A stretch of DNA of 14,140 bases from the NCBI GenBank assembly GCA_031255975.1, contig JAIRRM010000185.1:1-14140 (forward strand), read 5' to 3'. A model generated the notes under the pieces. It saw nothing but the letters and a program-made list of their open reading frames with translations, did not search any database and was not told where the DNA came from. Shown here piece after piece: positions 6,298 to 12,682 of this stretch (positions are counted from its first letter, which is position 1; every line of letters begins with the position of its first letter). A program made the translations under genes and the position numbers. This stretch comes from Propionibacteriaceae bacterium (GTDB lineage: Bacteria; Actinomycetota; Actinomycetes; Propionibacteriales; Propionibacteriaceae).

Positions 6298-7068
6298 ATG
6301 AGCATCGGCGGCATGGTTTTCGGCCTCATCGCAGTGGCGTGGCTGCTCTACCTACTGCCTTGGTTCTTGCGCCACCGCAACCAGGAGCAACTCGATCCAG
6401 CGGCGGCTGATCTCGGCGAGCAGATGCGTTACGTGCGGCGGGGTCGTGAGCAACGCATCGTCACCCCCGATCCAGTTGTTGATCTAGAGGTGTCCACCCC
6501 GCTGTTGCGTAATGCGGCGCGGCATCAGATCGAAGCCGAGGCGCGTACCGCGGTACGTCGTCGTCGTATCGGTCTTATCGCCAACCTGGTGCTGCTGTTG
6601 GTAACCGTGACGCTGCCATTTTTCGCGCCGGTGACGCCATGGCTACGGTTGGTGGGGCCGGTGTCGCTGCTGGGCTGGCTGGTGATCTCGCGGGCCAGCG
6701 TGGTCATCGTTGGCAAGCGTCTACGGCAACGGATGGCGCTGCTGGAGCGCGGTTGGGAGGAAGCCACCGTCTTGGTGTCGCTGCCGGAGATTGCCGCCCC
6801 GGAAGGCAACGAACTGTCGGTGGAACTGTCGGGGGTGATTACCCCGATGGCGTCGCTGCTTGACCCGGTGCCGATCACACCGGCTACATACCTCAATCGT
6901 CCGTTGTTGCCGCGTTCGATGCGGACGATTGACCTCGCCCCGCCATCGGCTTGGAAAGGGGTGCCGTTCGCACCGCTTACCGGAGGTGGTGAGCAGGAGG
7001 CACTGCCGGATAACACGGTGGGGCTGGATGGGCTGGCCACGGATCACGAGCGGGCCGTAGGGGAGTGA
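6298..7068 (+). CDS. glpR: GlpR/SepX-type membrane receptor of Glp
   Basis: A 256-residue membrane protein matching the layout of actinobacterial GlpR (corynebacteria) and SepX (Streptomyces), which sits at the divisome, binds Glp and helps stabilise septation; it is unrelated to the glycerol-3-phosphate regulator of the same name. Visible: an N-terminal helix (about 4-24, MVFGLIAVAWLLYLLPWFLR) with arginines right after it; a charged cytoplasmic stretch (25-90) rich in Arg/Glu; two further helices (about 91-110 and 114-138); and a C-terminal cytoplasmic tail (140-256) rich in Pro/Leu/Glu. The frame is open up to 6223, but ATG 6298 gives the family N-terminus and lies 7 bases from TAGCGT. A DivIVA-, gephyrin- or FtsZ-binding motif cannot be placed by eye. 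It ends 58 bases before the TfoX-domain gene. Confidence 0.83.
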   Translation: MSIGGMVFGLIAVAWLLYLLPWFLRHRNQEQLDPAAADLGEQMRYVRRGREQRIVTPDPVVDLEVSTPLLRNAARHQIEAEARTAVRRRRIGLIANLVLLLVTVTLPFFAPVTPWLRLVGPVSLLGWLVISRASVVIVGKRLRQRMALLERGWEEATVLVSLPEIAAPEGNELSVELSGVITPMASLLDPVPITPATYLNRPLLPRSMRTIDLAPPSAWKGVPFAPLTGGGEQEALPDNTVGLDGLATDHERAVGE

Positions 7069-7070
7069 CG

Positions 7071-7085
7071 CCCGGCTGCGCCGGG
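7071..7085 (+). terminator. Hairpin after glpR, T-less
   Basis: Perfect stem CCCGGC (7071-7076) / GCCGGG (7080-7085) with a three-base loop, starting two bases after the glpR stop and just upstream of the next -10. No T-run follows; such hairpins are common 3' ends in GC-rich actinobacteria. Confidence 0.45.
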
Positions 7086-7103
7086 AATGTCACCGCCGTC
7101 GGC

Positions 7104-7109
7104 TAGCGT
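7104..7109 (+). promoter_or_regulatory. -10 element TAGCGT for the TfoX-domain gene
   Basis: TAGCGT is followed after six bases by AGGAGG (7116-7121) and then ATG at 7127. Transcription would start essentially on the ribosome site, giving a leader of only about 11 bases. Confidence 0.45.
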
Positions 7110-7126
7110 GATGGCAGGAGGTTCCG

Positions 7127-7450
7127 ATGGCGATGACAACCGATTTCATCGAATACGTATGCGAGCAGGCGAGCGGGCCGTGGGAGTTGCGGTGCCGCAA
7201 GATGTTCGGGGAGTACATGGTGTACGTCAACGACAAGCCGATTCTGCTGGTGTGTGACAACACCGTGTTTGTGAAGCTGCTGCCCGAGGTGGCTGCGGTG
7301 TTGCCCGATGCTGAGACGGGGTTCCCGTATGCGGGGGCCAGCGAACACTATGTGATGCCGGTGGATGATAGTGAGGCGATGGCCCGGGTGATCGAGGTGT
7401 TGGAACCGATTATCCCGGTGCCGAAACCCCGAAAGAAGCGGGTGGCGTAA
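7127..7450 (+). CDS. TfoX N-terminal domain protein
   Basis: A 107-residue protein consisting of the TfoX/Sxy N-terminal domain alone. The family core is clear: RKMFGEYMVYVNDKPILLVC followed by DNTVFVKLLPEVA (about residues 24-57), then FPYAGASEHYVMPVDD and a C-terminal helix. Full TfoX/Sxy proteins regulate competence genes with CRP in gammaproteobacteria; single-domain versions such as this occur in many bacteria without known function, and no competence genes are near. The tail ends in a basic KPRKKRVA stretch that could touch nucleic acid. AGGAGG lies five bases before the ATG, and a TAGCGT box suggests its own promoter separate from glpR. The family call is strong; the role is unknown. 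Confidence 0.85.
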   Translation: MAMTTDFIEYVCEQASGPWELRCRKMFGEYMVYVNDKPILLVCDNTVFVKLLPEVAAVLPDAETGFPYAGASEHYVMPVDDSEAMARVIEVLEPIIPVPKPRKKRVA

Positions 7451-7920
7451 GAAGGCGGATCGGCGGGCTTGCCTCGGCTCTCAACCGCCGGGAGTTGGCG
7501 CGCTGCAATTTCGATGTGTCGCGATGAGCTTAACCACCGCCATAAGTCGTCCGTCGCTTAGCCGTGCTTTTGCTGGGGAGAGGATGACGACCACGCAAGT
7601 GGTCGTGTGTTGGTTGAGTCGGCTCTACCGCTCCAATGTCATCGTGGAAATGGAGGGTCGGAGTGTCAGGAGTATCTTCTGAGCCCGTCCTCTCAATCTG
7701 ATTATTTTCAACACCGAATAAATGGCAGTAGCGTGTTACCGACATCAGCCCCTTTCTTCGTGAAGTCCTTTGACGGATCTCAGCTTAGAAAGGTGTTGTG
7801 CTTCGGTTTAGAATCCGGGGTTTGGTTCGGATCGTAATGGCTAGGTGTACAGTGCGTCGTAAGTGCAGGATTGATTCGCAGGAGTGTTGCGTAAATCTTG
7901 CGGAAGTGAGGAGGATCCTC
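7451..7920 (+). other. Long gene-poor stretch with a GNRA-loop hairpin, no recognisable gene
   Basis: No ORF here has a ribosome site or a recognisable product; ORFs of 71-76 codons on both strands show no family features. CGGCGG (7461-7466) and CCGCCG (7485-7490) could pair as a weak terminator for the TfoX-domain gene. A perfect 8-bp hairpin lies at 7587-7606. About 7680-7780 is noticeably more AT-rich than the flanks. TACAGT (7848-7853) is a possible -10 for the small ORF at 7921, with TTGGTT (7822-7827) as a loosely spaced -35. The region could hold a decayed gene, but I cannot name one. Confidence 0.5.
7587..7606 (+). ncRNA. Perfect hairpin ACGACCAC-GCAA-GTGGTCGT
   Basis: Eight uninterrupted base pairs closed by GCAA, a GNRA tetraloop, one of the most stable RNA loop types. 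It lies 137 bases after the TfoX-domain gene inside a gene-poor region. There is no T-run on either side, so it is not a classical terminator. It could be part of a small RNA, a processing site or the relic of an inverted repeat. Confidence 0.4.
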
Positions 7921-8043
7921 ATGAAGAGTTCAGCTACAAGGAAGTATCGGTTCGCCGGGTGGGTGGCGTCTGAGTCCAGCAGAATTGAGCGTCCGAATCC
8001 TGAGGTGTCTGTGTGGGCTGGTGGAGCGTTCGGTGTCAGGTAA
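7921..8043 (+). CDS. Small ORF, 40 residues, with strong ribosome site
   Basis: Supported mainly by AGGAGG (7909-7914) six bases before ATG 7921, one of the best ribosome sites in the window. The peptide is short and basic at the N-terminus (MKSSATRKYRF), polar in the middle (ESSRIERPNPE) and ends VWAGGAFGVR. There is no signal peptide, membrane helix or cysteine. The stop is 16 bases before the lipoprotein's likely GTG start, in a different frame, so translation could be coupled. It might be a leader peptide, a small secreted or regulatory peptide, or the truncated start of a gene. Not recognised. Confidence 0.42.
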   Translation: MKSSATRKYRFAGWVASESSRIERPNPEVSVWAGGAFGVR

Positions 8044-8059
8044 GCCTAGGGGTGTTGTT

Positions 8060-8788
8060 GTGAGGGTGATGTCGGCGGGTCAACGTGTTTTGTGGGTGTC
8101 TCGTGCGGGTGTGTGCGGGTTGCTGCTAGCGGCGCTGTCGACTATGGGGGGGTGTTCGTCTGCTCCCGAGGAGCCGTCGGTGAATCCGTATGCGGATCGG
8201 ATTCAGGATGCGCGTGACAGGGCTCCGAACGAGTTCATTCGCCAAATCTTGGAAGATGGGCTTGTTACGGAAGCCGAGTATGCGGATATGCGCCAACGGG
8301 TGGTGGACTGCGTTCGAGACAGCGGCAGCAGCATCGTCACCTACTACGAACAAGACGAGTATGGCCGTTGGTCTCTTGCACAGGAGTACTGGGGTGAGCC
8401 GAGCGCTGTAGACCTGCAGATCAGCGGCGATTGTTCCCACGAGTGGACGGGGGTTGCGGAATCCTTGTATTGGGATATGCGCTCCAATCCTAATAATGAG
8501 GATTGGGATGATTTGGTGGCTCAGTGTTTGGTGCGGCATGGTTTGGTGCCGAAGGGTTTCACGGGCGAGGATTACGTTCAACTTCAGGATGAGTATTCGG
8601 CACTTTTTATGGAACTGGTGCCTGGTTCCTGGGAAGAGATCGTCTCTCCTGACGGCACAGGTACGCACTATAGCTTTATCCCTGATGATCCGTTCAATCT
8701 GCCAGAGATCCCACCGATGGCATTGCCCGGCGGGCATAACATGGAAGAGCCAGAAGTACGAGCCTGCGTGAGTGTGCCCCTGCGATAA
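8060..8788 (+). CDS. Predicted lipoprotein, Cys-rich, unknown function
   Basis: 242 residues from GTG 8060 (AGGGG at 8047-8051 upstream); ATG 8069 is an equally possible start three residues later. The signal peptide has an Arg-containing N-region, a hydrophobic core (VCGLLLAALST) and the lipobox MGGC, so Cys about 32 would be lipidated and the protein anchored on the outer face of the membrane. The mature part starts with a Ser/Pro/Glu linker, then a helix pattern (ADRIQDARDRAPNEFIRQIL and then EDGLVTEAEYADMR) that I associate with a common family of uncharacterised actinobacterial secreted proteins. Four further cysteines (VVDCVRD, SGDCSHE, VAQCLVRH, VRACVSV) suggest two disulphides. The codons are less GC-rich than in the flanking core genes, hinting at acquisition. 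No partner transporter is adjacent. Confidence 0.82.
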   Translation: MRVMSAGQRVLWVSRAGVCGLLLAALSTMGGCSSAPEEPSVNPYADRIQDARDRAPNEFIRQILEDGLVTEAEYADMRQRVVDCVRDSGSSIVTYYEQDEYGRWSLAQEYWGEPSAVDLQISGDCSHEWTGVAESLYWDMRSNPNNEDWDDLVAQCLVRHGLVPKGFTGEDYVQLQDEYSALFMELVPGSWEEIVSPDGTGTHYSFIPDDPFNLPEIPPMALPGGHNMEEPEVRACVSVPLR

Positions 8789-8959
8789 AACAGGCAGCGA
8801 TCAACGAGGAACCACGCTACGGCTTCTGCGGATCCCCTGGTTCGCGCGGCTACTCAGTGTCATGCCCTGGGTTGACCTCTCCGGCCACCCCGACACCCAA
8901 AACGGATTGCGATAGACCTAGACGCTCTTCCCGTCATCGGCATGGTGCGACCTGCGAAG

Positions 8960-9724
8960 TCACGAAACCGTGGCGCGGAATAATCCGTTCAGAGGCTCCC
9001 ATCCAGGTGTGGCGTTGATCGGCAGAGCATCGGCTTGATCGGAGAGTTCCGCGAGAGCCTCTTGGATGTATGAGTCCAGCTCGGGAATGCGCTTCCCCAA
9101 TCCAAGCTCATAGGCTTGCGTCTTCACAGTCAGGAGGTCGTTCAGGACTGGCCGTAGCGTGGGCGGAAACAGCGCGTCCGCCAAGTCAACGAACGGCATC
9201 GGCGGCGGCGTGCCACGCTCCAGCACCCAACGGCAGGCCAACAGCGGGCGCAGCGCATAGAAGTACTTCTTCAGCTTCACCTGGTCGGCGCGAAGGTAAG
9301 CCTTCTCGTTCGACGTGGCGGTGTTGAGGTAGTGGAAGGCCGCCTTCTTCGGCGAGAAATACGCTGGCAGCAGCTTACGTATGGTTTTCCAGAACTCAGT
9401 GGTGCGGTAGCAGATCGGGGACGCATCCCACTCAAAGATCGTTGGGTTGGACGAGTGAAGCAACGCCAACAGCTTGGGTAAGTCCCAACCGGAGAGATCG
9501 AAGACGTGGTTGGTGCTCATCTGCTCAATGACATCGCGCTGCTTGTCGAGGCGCAAATAGTGATCCAGCGGATGCACATAGACGAACCGGACATCATAAT
9601 CGGAATTCGGCGAAGCGAAACCCCACGCCCGACTGCCCGATTCCACCGAGAACAAAACTCTCACGCTGTATTCGCACTCGATGCCAGTCAGTCGTCCATC
9701 GATCTCATGCCGGACGTCACTCAT
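8960..9724 (-). CDS. RlaP/YcgL-type nucleotidyltransferase (DNA polymerase beta superfamily)
   Basis: 254 residues, matching the predicted nucleotidyltransferases of PF10127 (RlaP, first noted beside RNA ligases). The catalytic pol-beta signature is intact: GS at 30-31 in ESGSRAWGF, then SDYDVR with metal-binding Asp 42 and Asp 44. Further conserved pieces are FDLSGWDLPKLLALLHSSNP (about 75-95), FEWDASPICYR, and the long helical C-terminus with VKLKKYFYALRPLLACRW. It probably adds a nucleotide to an RNA or protein; the substrate is unknown. No RNA ligase or RNA-repair partner is in the window. The start ATG 9722-9724 overlaps by ATGA the stop of a small upstream minus-strand ORF. No good ribosome site is visible, so translation may be coupled to that ORF. 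Confidence 0.87.
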   Translation of the reverse strand: MSDVRHEIDGRLTGIECEYSVRVLFSVESGSRAWGFASPNSDYDVRFVYVHPLDHYLRLDKQRDVIEQMSTNHVFDLSGWDLPKLLALLHSSNPTIFEWDASPICYRTTEFWKTIRKLLPAYFSPKKAAFHYLNTATSNEKAYLRADQVKLKKYFYALRPLLACRWVLERGTPPPMPFVDLADALFPPTLRPVLNDLLTVKTQAYELGLGKRIPELDSYIQEALAELSDQADALPINATPGWEPLNGLFRATVS

Positions 9725-9837
9725 CGGTCTGGTTCTCTCTCGTCGAGTCTGTTCGATCTGAAGCAGTTCGGCGATGTCGGCGGCTTCGATCCGTCACGCC
9801 TCGTCATGCTCCCGCCGTCGCCAAGGATCCGCCTCAT
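9721..9837 (-). CDS. Possible small upstream ORF coupled to the nucleotidyltransferase
   Basis: A 38-residue minus-strand frame (starts MRRILGDGGSM, ends LDEREPDR) whose TGA overlaps the next gene's ATG in ATGA. The frame stays open about 43 codons further upstream without a start codon, so it may be the end of a decayed gene. It has no ribosome site. The family is not recognised, and the ORF may be fortuitous. Confidence 0.3.
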   Translation of the reverse strand: MRRILGDGGSMTRRDGSKPPTSPNCFRSNRLDEREPDR

Positions 9838-10085
9838 GATGTGGCTGACGTTCGCGACAGTCGTGGCATACAGACCGCAATCGCCCGCTGCGACAGCCAG
9901 ACTGTGCCGCCCCTCGCTCTGAGTTGAATCCGGCTTACTCCCTAGCGACAGTAGACGATCATCTCACCGTTCTCCTGTGTCATGGCTCCATTCTGTCAGG
10001 AGGCAATGACAATTAGGGGGTGCGTGACGCGCAGAGACCACACCAACCCCACCATCACAAGGACAGGGTTGGAACATCGAACATA
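9838..10085. other. Gene-free stretch between nucleotidyltransferase and tRNA-Ala
   Basis: No convincing gene on either strand. A minus-strand TACTGT (9948-9953) could be a -10 for the nucleotidyltransferase transcript, but it lies more than 200 bases from its start. TGTCA (9994-9998) and TGACA (10007-10011) form a short inverted repeat downstream of the tRNA-Ala 3' end. No tRNA 3'-end duplication that would mark an integrated element was found. Confidence 0.4.
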
Positions 10086-10161
10086 TGGTGGAGCATAGGG
10101 GACTCGAACCCCTGACCTGTTCGTTGCGAACGAACCGCGCTACCACCTGCGCTAATGCCCC
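10086..10161 (-). tRNA. tRNA-Ala (anticodon CGC)
   Basis: A full 76-base gene including an encoded CCA (10086-10088). The acceptor is GGGGCAT/ATGCTCC, with the G3-U70 wobble that is the universal alanine identity element, and discriminator A. The D arm is GCGC-AGGTGGTA-GCGC. The anticodon stem GTTCG/CGAAC has loop TTCGCAA, giving anticodon CGC, which reads GCG. The variable loop is AGGTC and the T arm AGGGG-TTCGAGT-CCCCT. It is transcribed away from the YbjN gene. Confidence 0.97.
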
Positions 10162-10186
10162 GGTGCTCCATCTCGGAGCGAATGCG

Positions 10187-10192
10187 AGTCTA
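10187..10192 (-). promoter_or_regulatory. -10 element TAGACT for tRNA-Ala
   Basis: On the minus strand TAGACT lies 25 bases before the tRNA 5' end, giving a predicted start near 10180 and a leader of about 19 bases. That leader folds as GCTCC-GAGAT-GGAGC. A T-rich stretch (complement of the A-run at 10211-10216) lies where a -35 would be. Confidence 0.5.
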
Positions 10193-10233
10193 TCACCGGG
10201 GTTCTGGCGGAAAAAACTGTCGCCTTCCACCTG

Positions 10234-10239
10234 TAGAGT
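10234..10239 (+). promoter_or_regulatory. -10 element TAGAGT for the YbjN-HSP90-TPR operon
   Basis: TAGAGT in CCTGTAGAGTGACTC, with a predicted start near 10246 and a leader of about 46 bases to the ATG at 10292. It is back to back with the tRNA-Ala promoter, about 45 bases away. The box overlaps a 9-base palindrome, GAGTGACTC. Confidence 0.45.
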
Positions 10240-10291
10240 GACTCTTGTCCCCCTGAAGGGTGGCATTGATTACCCGACCGATAGGAAGACC

Positions 10292-10762
10292 ATGGGTTAC
10301 TTCGATAAACCAACCGATGCGCCGTTGTTGCCAGGGCGTCTCGAACCGATCAATAAAGATCGCATCATGAAGGCGCTCGACTCGCAGGAATACCACTACA
10401 CCGTCGATGAAGACGGCGACATCTGGGGCGGCTGGGACAGCAACACGTTCTGGTTTGTTTTGATGGGAAGGGCGCAAGAGATCCTGGTGGTTCGCGGTCG
10501 GTGGGACAAGCGACTCGATCCGCAGCAGCGTGCTGAGGTGTTGCCCATCCTCGACGATTGGTCGCGGCAGCATATCTTCCCCAAGCCACTCACCGTCACG
10601 TTTGAGGAGGACGGCGACCTGCGCGTGTTCGGTGAAGTGTCGATTGACTGTGAGAACGGCATCAGCGATGAGCAGTTGCTGCTGCACATCGAAGCTGGTA
10701 TCAAGACGAGCCTCGACATGTTCGAGGAAGTGGCCAAGCACTTCCCGAACGCCCGCGACTAG
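10292..10762 (+). CDS. YbjN-domain protein
   Basis: A 156-residue protein of the actinobacterial YbjN family, whose fold resembles type III secretion chaperones and which is thought to bind other proteins. Features: an N-terminal helix (INKDRIMKALDSQEYHY), then strands with VDEDGDIWGGWDSNTFWFVL, an ILVVRGRW strand, a helix around the PILDDW segment, TVTFEEDGDLRVFGEVSIDC, and a C-terminal helix (ISDEQLLLHIEAGIKTSLDM) that closes the family fold. The ATG at 10292 has AGGAAG a few bases upstream; the frame runs open back to 10085, but that part crosses the tRNA gene and is not coding. Only 12 bases separate its stop from the HSP90 start, whose ribosome site overlaps this stop, so the two are co-translated. 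Its link to the chaperone is inferred from position. Confidence 0.87.
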   Translation: MGYFDKPTDAPLLPGRLEPINKDRIMKALDSQEYHYTVDEDGDIWGGWDSNTFWFVLMGRAQEILVVRGRWDKRLDPQQRAEVLPILDDWSRQHIFPKPLTVTFEEDGDLRVFGEVSIDCENGISDEQLLLHIEAGIKTSLDMFEEVAKHFPNARD

Positions 10763-10774
10763 GAGTTATGACCG

Positions 10775-12628
10775 GTGGCTGAACAACGCGCGTTTCAAGT
10801 AGATCTGCATGGAGTGGTGGATCTTTTCGCCCATCACCTCTATTCCAGCCCGCGCGTGTTCATGCGCGAACTGCTGCAGAACGCCGTGGATGCCATCACC
10901 GCCCGGTACCACGTTGACCCCGACACACCGGCTAAGGTGTGGCTCAGCACCGCCGCCGATCCGAGGTTGGCCGCCGCCCGGGCCGATTTTGAGATACGCG
11001 ATTCCGGCATCGGGCTCACTGAAACGGAGGCCGTCGAGTTGCTGGCTACGGTGGGCCGTAGCTCCAAACGCGATGCCGATGTCGAACTGGCTCGTAGTGA
11101 TTATCTCGGCCAGTTCGGTATCGGCCTGCTTTCCGCCTTCATGGTTTCCGAGCAGATCGAGTTGTACGCCCGTAGTGCCCGCGATCTGGCGGCGGCACCG
11201 ATTGTGTGGCGCGGCTACGCCGACGGCAACTACGAACTGCAATCAATATCCCTCGACGAATACATCGCGGCGCGTGGCGATGCCGACCCCGGTTCACTGG
11301 TGCGGCTACGCGCCCGCAAAGAGCAATCCCACTGGCTCTCACCAGAAACCATTCGCGGGCTCGCCAGCGATTACGGCACCATGTTGCCGGTCGAGGTGCT
11401 GTATCGCGTCGAGGCGGGTGACGAGGTGCTGTGGGATCGTATCAGCCAGAGCGAATTGCCTTGGCGGGTGTCGTACCCCAGTCACCGCGAGCGCGCCGCA
11501 GCGCTGTTCAACCTCAGCCAGAATCTGCTCGGGTTTCGTCCGTTAGCCGTCATCGACCTCGATCTTCCCGCCGCAGGTGTCACCGGAGTGGCATTCGTGT
11601 TGCCCACCGCGGTGCCACCGTCTGTCAACACCGCCAACCGGGTCTACATCAAACGGATGCTGGTGGGCGACAAAGTGTCCGGGTTGCTGCCGAACTGGGC
11701 GTTCTTCGTACGCTGCGTCATCGACTCGTCCAGCCTGCGTCCCACCGCCAGCCGCGAATCGCTTTACGAAGATGAAGTGCTGCTGGCCACCCGCGAGGCA
11801 CTGGGCAAGCAGATCATCACCTGGGTGGCGAAGTTGCTCGCCGAGGACTCCCAGACCCGTACCGAGTTCGTTCGCACTCACCACCTGGCCATCCGGCAGT
11901 TGGCGTTGACAGATGACGAGATGCTGGAACTTGCCATCAAGGTGTTACCGTTCGAGACCACACTCGGCAACGCCACGCTGCAGGAGTTCGTCGAGGCCGA
12001 GGGGCAAATCCGTTACGCGGCCACCGTAGATGATTACCGCAGGGTGGCAGCCGTCGCCCGGGCGCAACGGGTGGGCATCGTCAACGGTGGTTACGTATAC
12101 GACGCAGATCTGCTCGATAGAGTGGCCAAGGCACACCCCGATTGGAATGTCGCCCCGTTCCGTACCGAGGACGTGGAATCCGCGCTCACCGAACTCGACC
12201 CCGCCGAGGAGTTGGAGTACATCGAACTGCTGCTGGTGGCCGCCGCCGCTCTCCAAGACATGCGCTGCGAGCCCGCGTTACGTTCCTTCGAGCCCAGCGA
12301 CATGCCGGCACTGTTTGTCACCGACCAGGAGGCCGAGCACCAACGCGCCCGCGACAACGCCAAGCGTGATGCGGAGGGGTTGTGGGGTGATGTGGTGGGT
12401 TCATTCGGCCACACCAACGCCACCCGGAAGCTGGTGTTGAACTCCGCGAACGAATCAGTGCAGTTGCTGGCCCGAGTCGCCGACCGCGCGGTGCAGGCCG
12501 CGGCGATACGCTCGCTCTACATCACCGCCCGACTCTCCGCTGGCGAGCCGTTGCGCCGTAGCGACGCGCAGGTGATGAATGAGGCGTTGCAGGCGCTCAT
12601 CCATTCGGCGTTGCCCGGCAACCAGTAG
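10775..12628 (+). CDS. HSP90-family molecular chaperone (HtpG-like ATPase)
   Basis: A 617-residue ATP-driven chaperone with GHKL fold. N-terminal ATPase motifs are intact: ELLQNAVDA with catalytic Glu 32 and Mg-binding Asn 36; DSGIG (76-80) contacting adenine; GRSSK (94-98); and the lid motif GQFGIG (112-117). The middle domain contains the SRESLYED element with Arg 327 at the place of the gamma-phosphate Arg of HtpG (usual sequence SRE). The C-terminal dimerisation region (about 480-617) is diverged and ends SALPGNQ, without the MEEVD tail that recruits TPR co-chaperones in eukaryotes. The start is GTG 10775 with AGGAG (10761-10765) nine bases upstream; the ATG at 10768 opens only a four-codon frame. 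It is operonic with the YbjN gene before it and the TPR-like gene after it. It is a shorter, actinobacterial type, not classical E. coli HtpG. Confidence 0.92.
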   Translation: MAEQRAFQVDLHGVVDLFAHHLYSSPRVFMRELLQNAVDAITARYHVDPDTPAKVWLSTAADPRLAAARADFEIRDSGIGLTETEAVELLATVGRSSKRDADVELARSDYLGQFGIGLLSAFMVSEQIELYARSARDLAAAPIVWRGYADGNYELQSISLDEYIAARGDADPGSLVRLRARKEQSHWLSPETIRGLASDYGTMLPVEVLYRVEAGDEVLWDRISQSELPWRVSYPSHRERAAALFNLSQNLLGFRPLAVIDLDLPAAGVTGVAFVLPTAVPPSVNTANRVYIKRMLVGDKVSGLLPNWAFFVRCVIDSSSLRPTASRESLYEDEVLLATREALGKQIITWVAKLLAEDSQTRTEFVRTHHLAIRQLALTDDEMLELAIKVLPFETTLGNATLQEFVEAEGQIRYAATVDDYRRVAAVARAQRVGIVNGGYVYDADLLDRVAKAHPDWNVAPFRTEDVESALTELDPAEELEYIELLLVAAAALQDMRCEPALRSFEPSDMPALFVTDQEAEHQRARDNAKRDAEGLWGDVVGSFGHTNATRKLVLNSANESVQLLARVADRAVQAAAIRSLYITARLSAGEPLRRSDAQVMNEALQALIHSALPGNQ

Positions 12629-12648
12629 CAACCGGTAGTAACCAGTTC
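12619..12648 (+). repeat. 10-bp tandem repeat across the HSP90 stop codon
   Basis: Three successive units, CAACCAGTAG, CAACCGGTAG and TAACCAGTTC. The first encodes the final Asn-Gln and the TAG stop of the chaperone gene. A local duplication probably extended the 3' flank. Confidence 0.55.
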
Positions 12649-12682
12649 ACTCCATACCTCAAGTAGAGGAGGCCCCCGACCC

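Noticed and set aside
7530..7837. Transposase or toxin remnant in the gene-poor stretch
   Set aside because: Neither strand's translation shows a catalytic motif or a family pattern I can recognise; no terminal inverted repeats.
8789..8959. Gene between the lipoprotein and the nucleotidyltransferase
   Set aside because: 171 bases with no start plus ribosome site on either strand; only a convergent intergenic spacer.
9964..10266. 100-codon minus-strand ORF across tRNA-Ala
   Set aside because: It reads straight through the tRNA gene; the amino acids over 10086-10161 are just the tRNA translated, a common false ORF.
10085..10291. N-terminal extension of the YbjN ORF to 10085
   Set aside because: It overlaps the tRNA-Ala gene and its promoter; ATG 10292 has its own ribosome site and gives the family N-terminus.
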